A stretch of DNA of 64,000 nt, taken from positions 1 to 64,000 of the forward strand of contig JBAMJV010004348.1 in assembly GCA_037951105.1 (NCBI GenBank), given 5' to 3'. Shown one piece after another: positions 25,485-36,385 of this stretch. Within the stretch, counting starts at the first letter, position 1, and every line of letters starts with the position of its first letter. The position numbers were made by a program, and so were the translations under genes. The notes under the pieces were generated by a model. It made no database searches and had not been told where the DNA came from. It saw only the letters and a list, made by a program, of their open reading frames with translations. This stretch comes from Echinarachnius parma. Taxonomy: Eukaryota; Echinodermata; Echinoidea; Clypeasteroida; Echinarachniidae.

Positions 25485-25532
25485 TTTGAGTGACAGATAT
25501 GTCGGTTCCGATGACGATGCCGACAACGAAAC
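25485..25532 (-). pseudogene. partial exon-1 duplicate (copy A, short)
   Basis: About 45 bp equivalent to the ...IVIGTGIFVS part, preceded by the same intronic 'ttggtttaattgatgttg' context as the other duplicates, so the repeated unit includes intron sequence. Confidence 0.55.
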
Positions 25533-25645
25533 TTGAATTCTATATGCTTAAGAAAGATATTGCCTTCAACTTGAATCAGCAACAAAATCATCAGTATTCC
25601 CTTCTAAATTCTACCTCAAATACAAGATATCAGTGTTTACTGTTG

Positions 25646-25739
25646 GAGAAACGAATATGCCGGTTTCGATGACGATGTTGACGATGAAGCTAATGCAGCC
25701 GGCGAGCCTCCATCGGCGTCTCAGCAGGACAACCTTGCC
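25646..25739 (-). pseudogene. partial exon-1 duplicate (copy A, nearest)
   Basis: Reads GKVVLLRRRWRLAGCISFIV then NIVIETGIFVS in one open frame. It matches the second half of exon 1 with the key GTGIF changed to ETGIF. No start codon; a stop lies just upstream in frame. Confidence 0.75.
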
Positions 25740-25842
25740 TAGTCATCCCAAAACCAGTAACGAGGTCATCAGTCACATATATTTATTTTCCTTTTAGACA
25801 TTATTGTCTGTGTTTTTCATACAAAATAATTGTGTTTCTCAC

Positions 25843-26013
25843 CTTTGGAGAGACAAATATGCCGGTCCCGATGACGATCCCGACGATGAAGCTTATGCAG
25901 CTGGCGAGCCCCAATCGACGCTTCAAGACAACCTTGCCTTCGACATGTTCAGTCACCACGGCTGGACCCGCAACTGGATCCGTGTTCTGGTTCAAATCTC
26001 CGTATTCAGTCAT
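25843..26013 (-). CDS. SLC7A11-like: copy A exon 1 (residues 1-57)
   Basis: Same 57 residues as copy B with S for G near the start of segment 1. Donor gtgaga. Three exon-1-like partial copies follow in intron 1. Confidence 0.9.
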
Positions 26014-26667
26014 TTTTCTTTAAATTATTAATCTTTTTGTGTTTCCTTCTGAATCTTCACGAGAATATAAAACATGTACGCACACAAAGTCAGGGACACG
26101 CAGTGCAATACACGAAGATGACTTATGTTCGTGCATGTATTACACCTAGCAGGACAGAAATATCTGTAAAGCCCTTTTTTGTATTGTTATTTCTCCCCTT
26201 TTCACAGATGACTACCCCACAATACCATGAATAAAGAGAATCGGAGGAAAAATGCGACAATGATAACTGAATTCCAGGGACGTGCCGTGCGATTTTTTTC
26301 AAGTACATGTAATCTCAACCATTGATATGACCGGTTCAAAGCAGAAAATTATTGAACCCATATAGAGTGTTGCACACCTGAATGAAATAAAATAATAACA
26401 AAAACAAATACTCAAAACGGTGGCGTAGCACGGGGGTGGTTTAAGGGGACACGTACCACGCCCCCAATAAATAAACACAAGAATACATTAAAATAAAATG
26501 ATGAAAGAATGAATAAAATAACAAAACATTTGCTCCCGCCTCCCCCCCCCCCCCCCCGACCGATAAATTACACGTCCCTGCAATAAGTAGCGCCACATAG
26601 TTCAGGGCTGAATCATGAAGCATGAAGCATGAAGCATGAAGCGTCTGAAACAGGTCTCAAATGCCTA

Positions 26668-28277
26668 ATCACCTAATGAACCATTTTAGACTACAAATAA
26701 TGATTTTTTATAATGTTTCCAAACTACCAATGTACAATAAATGGCGGGTTGCATGAATTTGCATTAATTAAATAAGCCTCTCTTTTTTTAGCTTTGAAAG
26801 GCAGGAGCTTTGATGATTGGCCCCTTTCCCTCTCCAAAGCGTATGCCCAACAAGTCATAATTATGTGTCATTTCTCAGAGTTGGCTGTACAATTTTCAAC
26901 CAAAATTGGCACAGAGGCTCTCTAGGCCATACTCCATCCAACGCCATTGGCTACACGCCAAACGATTCGTGTGCTCCACCAGGAAGGAGTGTCAACAAAC
27001 AATGTCCATATTTCGTTGGAACATCGCAGTTTACGGTCTGTAAAATCCTCAGACGTCATCGAGAGAAGAATCAATTAAAGCTACGGGAATCTCTATGACG
27101 TCCACGATTGACCACCAGGATAAATTATCGCAAATTGCTGAAACTGTGCCGTAGAAACCGGAAATGCCAAAATAGAGCCTTCGCCGTCTATGAAGAAAAC
27201 ACTATGGAATCAACGCCTTCCGCCAAACTGTAGATCAGAGATCGCTCTAACATGGTCACCGAGCAAGACAAACTACCAAGTGTCCACCCCATACCATGCA
27301 ACCAAGATTTACAGGACGTCCTTTGACTAGGGAGTACAGAAGATCGCCGCCTGGACACTCGTGATATGTCATCTGAATGGGTACGAGCCATACCACCGTT
27401 GGGCCGTCACAATCTCAAGTCGTTTTGTAAATGCAGAAGTCTTGGAGCTTCTTGTCACGTGATAGACGAACCCTTTGTCTTCCATATGTTCGGTCAAGGA
27501 TGTTATGGCTCGTACCCATTAAGATGATATATCACTAGTGTCCAGGCGGCAATATTCTGGGACGTCCGGTAAATCTCGATTGCATGGTTTAGAGTGGACA
27601 CTTGGTAGTTTGTCTTGCTCGGTGATCATGTTAGAGCGATCTCTGACGTACAGTTTGGCGAAAGGCGTTAATTCCATAGTGTCTTCTTCATAGACATGCA
27701 CGAAGGCTCCGTTTTGGTATTTCCGGTTTCTACGGCACAAGTTAAGCAACTTGCGATCATTCATCCTGGTGGTCAATCGTGGACGTCCTAGAGATTCCCG
27801 TAGCTTTAATTGACCCTCCTCTCGATGACGACGTCTGAGGATTTTACAGACCGTAAACTGCGATGTTCTAACGAAATAGTGGACATTGCTTGTTGACACC
27901 CCTTCCTGGTGGAGCACAAGCATCGTTTGGCGTGTAGTCAATGGCGTTGGACGGAGTTTGGCCTAGAGAGCCTCTGTGCCAAATTTGGTTGAAAATTGTA
28001 CAGCCAGCTATGAGAAATGACACATAATGATTATGTTGGACATACGCTTTGGAGAGGGAAAGGGGACAATCATCAAAGGTCCTGCCTTTTAAAGCTCAAA
28101 ACAAAAGGCTTATTTAATTAATGCAAATTCATGCAACCATTTATTGTACATTGGTAGTTTGAAAACATTATAAAATCATTATTAGTCTAAAATGGTTCAT
28201 TAGGCGCAACAAATAGGGAAAAAGAATGAGGTTTGGTTAAACAAAAATTTTTTCCAACTTTATGACCAACAGTGTAT
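26668..28277. mobile_element. giant foldback made of two inverted Tc1-type transposon fragments
   Basis: Arms of about 700 bp (26673-27392 and 27505-28208) around a 110-bp loop. Each arm carries a decayed Tc1/mariner-type transposase N-terminus: TSQFTVCKILRRHRE (helix-turn-helix), then LGRPRLTTRMNDRKLLNLC. The right side adds GACCAACAGTGTA, a Tc1-type end. Absent at the same site in block B (about 59617). Confidence 0.8.
27519..27941 (-). pseudogene. Tc1-type transposase N-terminal remnant (right arm)
   Basis: 140-residue open frame with RTSQFTVCKILRRRHREEGQ, a helix-turn-helix region, and GRPRLTTRMNDRK. The catalytic DDE half is missing. The matching arm at 26961-27360 (plus sense) is more damaged. 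Confidence 0.7.
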
Positions 28278-28301
28278 AATTTATAATCTTTAAACAATTA
28301 A

Positions 28302-28852
28302 AGGGATAGTTTAGTTCTGGTAAAGACAGTACAGTTTTGGTCAAACTGAATTTTAGTAAGCAAAACCTGCACCATTACATTAAAAACTAATAGTTATAAC
28401 TCCACCATGGTAAAAAGGAATACAACATTAAAAAATGACTAAGTAAAAAGCCTGTTATCATTAAAAACCATTAAAACTTAAGAGGGCGCTCTCTAAACAC
28501 TCATCGGTTTCAACCATTTAAAATAGAATATTGTGCATGTGATGTTTTGTTGAAATAGTGATATGATAGAGAGATAATCAACAACTATCTAAAAACCTGT
28601 TTTGTAAATTTTTGAAAAGAGGAAGCATTTAAAAAAAAATTACGGCTAGTTCAGAATTGTTGAATAATTGTGGATTGTGAATTGTGGATGTTTATGGATA
28701 TTTCAGCCGTTTCTGAACCGATTTTGATCAAATAAAGTTTATTCTGTCATTAAAATTGTAAGCTCTTTCGAATTTGGCACTCAGTTTTTCATTATCTCAC
28801 AACAAAATAATTTTGTGTAGCGCCCTCAATACCAAAACTCAACTATCCCTTT
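28302..28852. mobile_element. TTAA-type element with exact empty site in block B
   Basis: TTAA at 28298-28301 and 28853-28856. Block B shows the joined site 'aaacaattaatcaaatc' (about 59655). Ends AGGGATAGTTTAGTTCTGGT and TACCAAAACTCAACTATCCC. TTAA targets occur in piggyBac and Kolobok families; no transposase here. Confidence 0.85.
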
Positions 28853-28879
28853 AATCAAATCTAGGGAAAACAAGAGACA

Positions 28880-28978
<99 letters not shown>
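28880..28978. repeat. (TG)n, about 95 bp
   Basis: Pure TG tract. Homologous tract in block B (59689-59742) carries an L1/Tx1-like LINE. Right border of the alignable block. Confidence 0.97.
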
Positions 28979-30344
28979 AATATGTTCGTTTATACGTCAT
29001 GTAGGTTTCATGACTAAACAAATTAAGAATAATTCGACTGAGAGTTCAGGTAGCGCTACTGCCTTTGCCGCTTCATTTATTTTCCCGTATCTTTCCCTAC
29101 ACCTACACATAAAAGAAACAATTTGCACTCATTGCTGGCTTCTGTATTAATTCAGTATAAATATTGGCAACATACATAACACACATACACAAGGTATTAG
29201 TGCATTTTTGTCAGTAGTATCATTACATTTTTATGAGTAAGAAAATCACTTTATTCAATTACTGTTTACATTGTAATATATTCTAGGGATCGAGTTACTT
29301 TGTCGACAGGTGCAAACATTAATAAGTGATTAATAAAATGTGTATTAGTGTGATATGATCTGTCCACAAAGTGATGTGTGATAATGTTATGTTAATTGGA
29401 TGTTTTTTGGCTGAGATATGAACACAAAAGCAAAGTGATATTCACTAACTCATTGCACTTACTGTGTTCACGGCATAAATTATCCTGTATACAATTTCAC
29501 AGAGACACACTTCAATCTTAAAAATCTTTTGAACGAAATGGAAATTTAAAAACCAAAACATGTCCCGTGCTTTTATTGCTAAATGAATATGATAAGGTAT
29601 GAGAGGACAATGTTACTATTAAGGCCTATTTATAGTTATATTTTATTTATATTTGTACTCCATAATCTATATCTCATTTCCCTATTCTACATTTTATGCA
29701 TTTCATTATCAAGATATGAAATCAAACATATTTTTACCTATGTAATGATTTAGTAAAATCAGATACCAACAATACACTTTTAAGAACTATTATTCTTATG
29801 TTATTGTTGTTAATTTGTTATATGTTTTATAATGTTTTATAATTATTTAGTTTATATCATTTTAAAAACTTTCAAAAATAACATTGAATGCCATTTGAAG
29901 AATTCCAATCACAAATTGTGTAACGTTTTTAAAAGTCTGAACATTTCAATGCGTTTTTGTACATAAATGAACGTACAATTATTTGTTGATTGTATGACAC
30001 GCGACTTAAAATGAGACGTGACACATTAACCGAAGATATTATGCAGTCAAATCTAGTATTAAAAAAATGCACACGACTCTACAGAACACGGATCTGAAGC
30101 AATTTGATGATATCATAATGCTTGTTAGTGTAATTGTGAAAATAGCAGAGACAAACCTTCATGAACCCTAAGGATTTAAGGCGATATTGACGTACATTAT
30201 GGGTTAAATCGTTTGTACGCGTGTTGAGGACTTCCAGTAGTTAGATCGCGAGGTTGTCCACCTAGGTTGTGATCCTAGAAGGTCCTAGAAGACATTTCTG
30301 GTGAACAACCTTTTATAACATTCCATGTTTGATATCCTAAAAAA
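28979..30344. other. no feature recognised
   Basis: AT-rich, no ORF with family motifs, no clear repeat structure. Confidence 0.5.
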
Positions 30345-30972
30345 AGGGGGTGTTTGCTCCCTGGGTAGAAGTGGAGAAAATATCGTTTGATTTTATATGG
30401 GGAGGGAAAGATCGTATAAAAAGACAAATTATGTATCAAAATTATAATTATGGTGGAGTAAAAATGATTAATTTTGAAACATGTGTTAGAACGCAGCGGA
30501 TAATGTAGGTGAAACGACTATTATATGAAGAAAGAAATTTGGGATGGAAGTTATTTTTTTATTATTGCTTAAGTTCAGTGGGAGGAAGGCTAATTTTCTT
30601 ATGTGATTATGAAATGCAAAAGATGAAGTTTATGTTGAAGATTCCACCTTATTATTTGGAAACGTTGAAAGCTTGGAAAGAGATTGATAATTTAAGGCAT
30701 TTTAATGGTTATATGAATCCAAATATATTTAATAATAGGAACATATGTATACAAAAAAATAAGATGGTATTTGATAAAGAATTATTAGAATGAGGGATTG
30801 TTATGTTGAACCATATTATGGATAATGGACATTTTAAAACCTTGGCATATGAAAAGTGAAAATTTACTTACAATAATTGATATATATCATGCGATTCCGA
30901 GGGATTCGAAAAATGATTTAGGTTTGATACTATTTTGTGAGGTAGACTTAATAAATTATAATATTAATTTAT
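30345..30972 (+). mobile_element. L1/Tx1-like LINE fragment
   Basis: Encodes KRLLYEERNLGWKLFFYY, GGRLIFLCDYEMQKMKFMLK and ETLKAWKEIDNLRHFNG, very close to residues of the 7492-9770 element, with stops. Both ends truncated; not flanked by CA repeats. Confidence 0.8.
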
Positions 30973-30984
30973 ATCTTTTGCTGT

Positions 30985-31205
30985 CCCCAACCTGTTGCTG
31001 GCCCCAACATGTGGAATAAACTCCCCCTTGCTATTCGACAATCTACATCCCTTGGTCAATTTAAATCCTCACTGAAACCCCACCTCTTTCGCTCTGTGTA
31101 AAATTAAGACAGTTACCAATGCATATTGTAATGTTTGCCTTTGCCTGTAGAGAATATATATATTGTATATATATTATTACGCGCTATAGAAGCAATGTCT
31201 TATTA
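30985..31205 (+). mobile_element. CR1/L2-type LINE 3' end
   Basis: PNMWNKLPLAIRQSTSLGQF followed by KSSLKPHLFRSV and stop is the standard C-terminus of CR1/L2/jockey-type ORF2. The 3' UTR ends GCGCTATAGAAGCAATG plus (TTA)n. Confidence 0.75.
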
Positions 31206-31214
31206 TTATTATTA

Positions 31215-31450
31215 TAAAAGGCTATTCAACGCGGCGCCCTGTCCCTGGGGATAAAGGCCCGGGAAAGAGGGCCCTGGGAGGGACAGGGTGAGTTTAAAAT
31301 TATAATGAGTTGCAGGTACATTTTCATAAACAATGCGCAGACAATACAATATATACCATTAAAGTCCTCTATTTGTGCCTTCAACCCCAGATCGAGTGGA
31401 ACGGAACACACATGCAATTGCACTTACGGCTTATTAGAATGTAAACGATG
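31215..31450. repeat. left edge of duplicated block B
   Basis: Pairs with 1205-1515. Confidence 0.6.
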
Positions 31451-31778
31451 CTAAAAAAAAAAGGAGCAAAATTGTAGAGAAGTTGTTGATAGTCATAATA
31501 GGGGTTAACATATTTGCGGCCTAGGACAAGGGAGAACGCTTAATTTTAAATAATTTCCCTAAAGAAAAACACGCACGCGCGCACGCATATACACACACAC
31601 ACACATATATATTTATATTTATACAGTATAATATATACATTACATACACATACACGCGGTATAGTACTGCGATGAAAAGTAAACTAACATACTAAACCAT
31701 AAAGACGATTTTTATATCATACATTTTATATTGGGGAGAACGTAATTGTCTAAAAAAAACAATTGTCCAAAGAAACAA

Positions 31779-32030
<252 letters not shown>

Positions 32031-32204
32031 GTATATACTGCGATGAAAAGTAAGCTAACATACAAAACCAAAAAGACAATATTTAAATCATAATTTTGAT
32101 ATTGGACTGCATGTGATAACATTATGATGTATATGTTGAATATAATTATAAGCCCCTCACAACAAGTTCCGCAATTCAAGTTTGAGCGTTCATATCAGTC
32201 TCTA

Positions 32205-32431
32205 TAGCCCGGTCACATATCAACGGATTGCGCAAACGGATGTCAAACGGAGAGCTAAATTTTCCATCCGTTCTATACGTTTCTTGTCCGTTCCTTGTCC
32301 GGTGATGTACGTTGTTCTATGTTTTGTACATGAAGCAATGGAGACGACTTTCATCACCGGATAATTTAATTTCGCAAATTGTCTATTCGTTGGGCATACG
32401 TTTCCGATATCCGTTGATATCTGACCGGGCT
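32205..32431. mobile_element. PIF/Harbinger-like MITE, family H1 (nested)
   Basis: Ends AGCCCGGTCACATATCAACG and complement. Core is the reverse complement of the 12714-12963 core. Interior re-uses CCGTT/ACGGA words. Flanks are not a clean TWA. Confidence 0.7.
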
Positions 32432-32617
32432 CATAAATTTGTTATGAATATTTTATCATGGAATGTAATTTACATCGGAATATGGGGCAAAGTCAAAAAT
32501 TAAATGTTGCAAAATGCATTGACATTGTCAACAGTGATTTATCATGTCAATAGGGTCTTTTCGCTAGGTGGACGAGAACGAGTTTCCCGTCCTCAAACGA
32601 CAGTTTCTGTAAGTATA

Positions 32618-32833
32618 CAGGGTGGCCCAGAAATAACGGAACGGGGTATTTGCCATTGTGAAGAAACGTACATAATAGGTTCACTGGATAGATACCAAAA
32701 CAAAAAACTACTTGACCAAATTACTGTTGTTGATATCAAATTTCGTTTTAAAAGATTATCTATCCAGTGAACCTAGTCTGTATGTTTCTTTATAATGGAA
32801 AGTAACCCGTTCCGTTATTTCTGGGCCACCCTG
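32618..32833. mobile_element. mariner-type MITE
   Basis: CAGGGTGGCCCAGAAATAAC ends, about 80-bp inverted arms, TA on both flanks. 216 bp, no coding. Confidence 0.8.
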
Positions 32834-32838
32834 TATAA

Positions 32839-33016
32839 GCAAATAATATGCGTATGACGTAATACTCCCCGTTGGCAAGCTTAACAATAGTAACTAGGTC
32901 CGTCAAGCTCCGGCATACTTAGCTTGTCGGACCTAGTTACTATTGTTAAGCTTGTCAACGGGGAGTCTATACGTCATACGCATATTATTTGCATACATCA
33001 CAGAAGCGGTCTATTG
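32839..33016. mobile_element. palindromic element, family P (left end replaced by the mariner MITE)
   Basis: Near-perfect hairpin: GCAAATAATATGCGTATGAC ... CATACGCATATTATTTGC, then ACAGAAGCGGTCTATTG. Other copies at 34235 and 40541 have both ends. Confidence 0.8.
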
Positions 33017-33062
33017 TATCCGTCCTGTTCACTACCTGTTCGCTGCATTTCAACCATTTTCG

Positions 33063-33560
33063 GTTTTAGTCAACACTCATGCACATACACATGCGCACCG
33101 AACACTTAAATACTCAAACTCCAACACAGACACACACACACACATATATACACACACACACAATCACACAAACACACACACACACACACACTTAAACACA
33201 CGTATACACACACGCACAAACATCCACTCCCGCACGCACTCGCACTCAAACAAACACAAATGCACACAAACACCCCACACATGCGCACACACAAACACAA
33301 ACCCTTACACACGCGTATACACACAAACACAACATTAATAAAACTCCCACACAGACGCACGCACTCGCACTCAAACAAACACAAACAAACACATATACAC
33401 TCACAAACACACACACGCACAAATGCGTATCACACGTACACACAGCCACAAACGCACACATTCAAACACACACGCATATACCAGTTACATAATCCACCAC
33501 ACATACACATACACACGTATAAAACACACACACACACACACAGTCCTGCACACACATACA
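33063..33560. repeat. imperfect (CA)n region with a longer-period repeat
   Basis: CA-rich with CACTCGCACTCAAACAAACA repeated at about 33236 and 33364, about 128 bp apart. Confidence 0.8.
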
Positions 33561-34234
33561 TGTTGATAATTCTCTGATTACGTAATTCTGAAGACGGTGT
33601 ACTGGATTTTCCGACGAACCTGAAATCGGGCATGAACTAGTGCTCAGATTGGCCAGACGACGAGAGAGAACGTAAGTGACGTAATTTCTCGCCTAAATGA
33701 CGTCATTTCTTCTTGAAGGGGCCACAAATATGGTGTTCACTGCAGTTTGGGGTATAATTGTTTTACTTGGGATATGGGATATCTATACAAGTGGTGTTTT
33801 TATTGATATATTTGAGAGATCATATTCAATTATGGAAATTAGGCCTAATTTGCATAGATACAGAGCGTCTCTTTGGACGAATTTTCTTCTTTTGATCCAA
33901 GGAGTATGTATGTCGAGTAAAACAATCGTACCCCAAAATGCAGTCACGGACCCATTAACCACCCTACTATTCGTCGTCCTCAGGTTTGCGAAAAGTCCGT
34001 ATTGAGAGAATAAGACAGTGGTGTTTTGAATGATGTTGAGGCGATCGTGCATGTATGCCAATGGCGTATTGTCCTTTTCTCTGGAGGATGAAATTATTTT
34101 GTAGTGGTCATGAATACATTAATGAATTCTTCTGTTGTTTGAACAATAAAGTGTGCCTTCAATAATGTTTGGGTTTGGTCATATATTCCTGAGTGGTCAT
34201 TTGCCAGGTTTATCGAACATCCAAAAGGCCCGCG

Positions 34235-34435
34235 CAATAGACCGCTTCTGTAATGTATGCAAATAATATGCGTATGACGTAAGACTCCCCGTTGGCAAGC
34301 TTAACAATAGTAACTAGGTCCGGCAAGCTAAGTTTGCCGGAGCTTGCCGGACCTAGTTACTATTGTTATGCTTGCCAATGGGGAGTTTGACGTCATACGC
34401 ATATTATTTGCATACATTACAGAAGCGGTCTATTG
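34235..34435. mobile_element. palindromic element, family P
   Basis: CAATAGACCGCTTCTGTAAT at the left and its complement at the right; 201-bp hairpin with TAACTAGGTCC arms. Confidence 0.85.
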
Positions 34436-34439
34436 GCCA

Positions 34440-34700
34440 ACTCGAAACCGGCGTTCCCCAAAATGAAGTTGCTGTCCTGTTTGGGGTTGAGCCCCAGTAC
34501 AATTTCCAGAGTGCATGTGAAATTTACCGAAAACTGGAGAGGCCAAGGACAGGCCACGGAGTGGCGCCCGAAGAAAACTACCCCAGGAGAAGAACACTAT
34601 CTGCCCTGCGGAATAGCAGGCTTTCTGCAAGAAACCTGCCAGTATAACGGTTTGCAAGACACTTTGGCAGAAGATAGAACAGACAATAATGCACAGACAT
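34440..34700 (+). pseudogene. Tc1-type transposase N-terminal remnant
   Basis: GQLETGVPQNEVAVLFGV in one frame, SPSTISRVHVKFTENW in the next: a typical helix-turn-helix of Tc1/mariner transposases broken by a frameshift. The catalytic domain is absent. Confidence 0.65.
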
Positions 34701-34762
34701 CTTCATAACAACATATAAAAAAACGTTATTGCACAAATCCTCAAAAGAAAAGGATAATCCAA

Positions 34763-35010
34763 GCCCGTAGCCAGGATTTGTCATGGGGAGGTGCGTAATA
34801 TACAAAAACGGGACCGAGACCACTTGCCAAACATGTTTGAGGCCGAGACCACAGGCTGAGAGTCGTGTAAGCCGGTTAAGATGGTCGAGACCAGTAAAAA
34901 AAAAAGTGGACCCGAGACCGGCAAAAAGTGGACATTTCTGATTTTTTTTTTTTTTTTTGGGGGGGGGGGGGGGGGTGCGTACGCACCCAACGCACCCCCC
35001 TGGCTACGGG
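34763..35010. mobile_element. inverted-repeat element with CCCGTAGCCAGG ends
   Basis: CCCGTAGCCAGG at the left and CCTGGCTACGGG at the right. Interior repeats 'ccgagacca'. A relative lies at about 39886-40137. Confidence 0.65.
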
Positions 35011-35881
35011 ACTGTATACACCACATACATTAATGCATGACCGCATCAACACTTTACCCTCCCGATAAAAGGAGGGTACACTGTTGACAATATCAATGCA
35101 TTTTTGCAACATTTCACTTTTGACTTTGCCCAATATTTGGGTGTCATGCACATTCCATGATGAAATATTCATAAAAAATGTCATATCAATGTAAAGGGGG
35201 GAAAACAAGCATTTCAATAATACTAAATATATGAACGATAATATAGTAATAGGAGAGACTGATAATGAACGCTCAAACTTGAATTGCGGAGCTCTTTGTG
35301 AGGGGTTTATTATTTAGTATCAGTGAATATAAGTCATTAAGTTATTTGTATAATATACGGATAACATAATTATGAATATAACAGGTCTTTATTTCACATA
35401 ATCACACGGAAACATTATCTCAGTTGTGAGTAGTTTGATTTTTTTTATTTATTACTACATTATTGTTGGTAAGTATGACAAAGGCAGCATGCAGTAAGAT
35501 ACAATGAGATGGCTTGTATAATATTCGTGTACGGAATGTAAAATTATGAACAATTTAAAGTTTACCAATGACAAAGATTAGGTCACCATGGTAATGTGTT
35601 ATAGAAATCTTATAAACTCCTTAACTCCCATCAAATAAAATATTTAAAATCCCATATATACAATTTACAACTTCAACTAACCTTAAATTATTGACCGACG
35701 AACTTTCGTCCCCGACTGGAGACTTTCTCAAGCCAAGTGACTTGGATTCATCACATCTTGGTCTCCAGGGACGAAAGCTCGTAAATTGTGTATATGAATC
35801 TCCTTAACCAATGAAAGTTTTTTGTATCATATAATATCCCATTCAAACATTAACTAATTCAATGTTTTAAAACCGAACTAA

Positions 35882-36118
35882 TGGCCCGGTGACATATCAC
35901 CGGATATCGTTAACCTTAACGGACGCCCGACGGATGGAACATTTTCGAAATCAAATTATCCGGTGGTGAAAGTCGTCTCCATTGCTTCATGATATACTGT
36001 ACAAAACATTCCGCCGAACGTACATCGCCTGACAAGAAACGCAAACACGGAGACGAACGGATTGAAAATGTTGCTCTCCGTCGGGCGCCGTTTAAGCTAT
36101 CCGGTGATAATTAGGACT
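35882..36118. mobile_element. PIF/Harbinger-like MITE, family H1 (block B)
   Basis: Paralogous to 12714-12963 with a small deletion near the right end (TTTGACCGG missing). Confidence 0.75.
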
Positions 36119-36320
36119 TAAGAAATAGAACAAAGATCAAAATAAAGACAATGAAAAAAATTATTAATAATAATTTTGTTTTTGTTGATAAAATGTTAAA
36201 AGTGTTTGTTTCATTAACAGTATATAACAAATTTGCAAAAATTTAAATCATTATAAAATAATTCATACAATGTATATTAGTACAGAAATAGTACAGAAAT
36301 AAAGCGCTCCTACATTTGTC

Positions 36321-36385
36321 CTAGTAGGTCTTCTCCTCTTGTGGTATGCAAAATGCGAGCTTCTGGAAGAAGAGGTTCATTTTCA
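36321..36385 (-). CDS. SLC7A11-like: copy B exon 11 (C-terminus and stop)
   Basis: Acceptor ttgcag, then the remainder VKMNLFFQKLAFCIPQEEKT plus Y and a TAG stop. The QKL....PQE tail matches LAT-type light chains. A split GTG codon joins exon 10. Confidence 0.85.

Larger units (their letters stand above)
13600..26013 (-). pseudogene. SLC7A11-like: SLC7-family amino acid exchanger, copy A, with two 1-bp insertions in exon 10
   Basis: Tandem, same-strand paralogue of the copy at 36321-58921, with all 11 exons in the same phases and nearly the same protein. Differences in exon 2 are only S/G, D/E and I/V type. Exons 1-9 give 413 intact residues. Exon 10 is 180 nt instead of 178: an extra A follows the acceptor (14859-14860), and a run of four Cs replaces three (14784-14787). 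Spliced as expected, translation leaves frame and stops near 14759, so the last two membrane segments and the C-terminus are lost. Exon 11 (13600-13664) is still perfect, so decay is very recent, or the lesion is an assembly error, or a neighbouring exon-10-like block (15318-15401) is used instead. Called a pseudogene provisionally. Confidence 0.7.
32149..35309. mobile_element. 3.16-kb PIF/Harbinger-like inverted-repeat element (block B only)
   Basis: TTA flanks both sides. Ends TAAGCCCCTCACAACAAGTT and TAAACCCCTCACAAAGAGCT (minus), extending about 55 bp through TTGAGCGTTCATTATCAG. Block A at about 9970 has the empty site 'gttgaatatattatttag'. It carries other elements inside but no recognisable transposase of its own. 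Confidence 0.8.

Noticed and set aside
27188-27941. Complete Tc1 transposase gene
   Set aside because: Only the N-terminal DNA-binding part is present, duplicated as an inverted repeat; no catalytic DDE region.
28884-29150. ORF starting in (TG)n at 28884
   Set aside because: Cys-Val run plus unconserved sequence; no family features.
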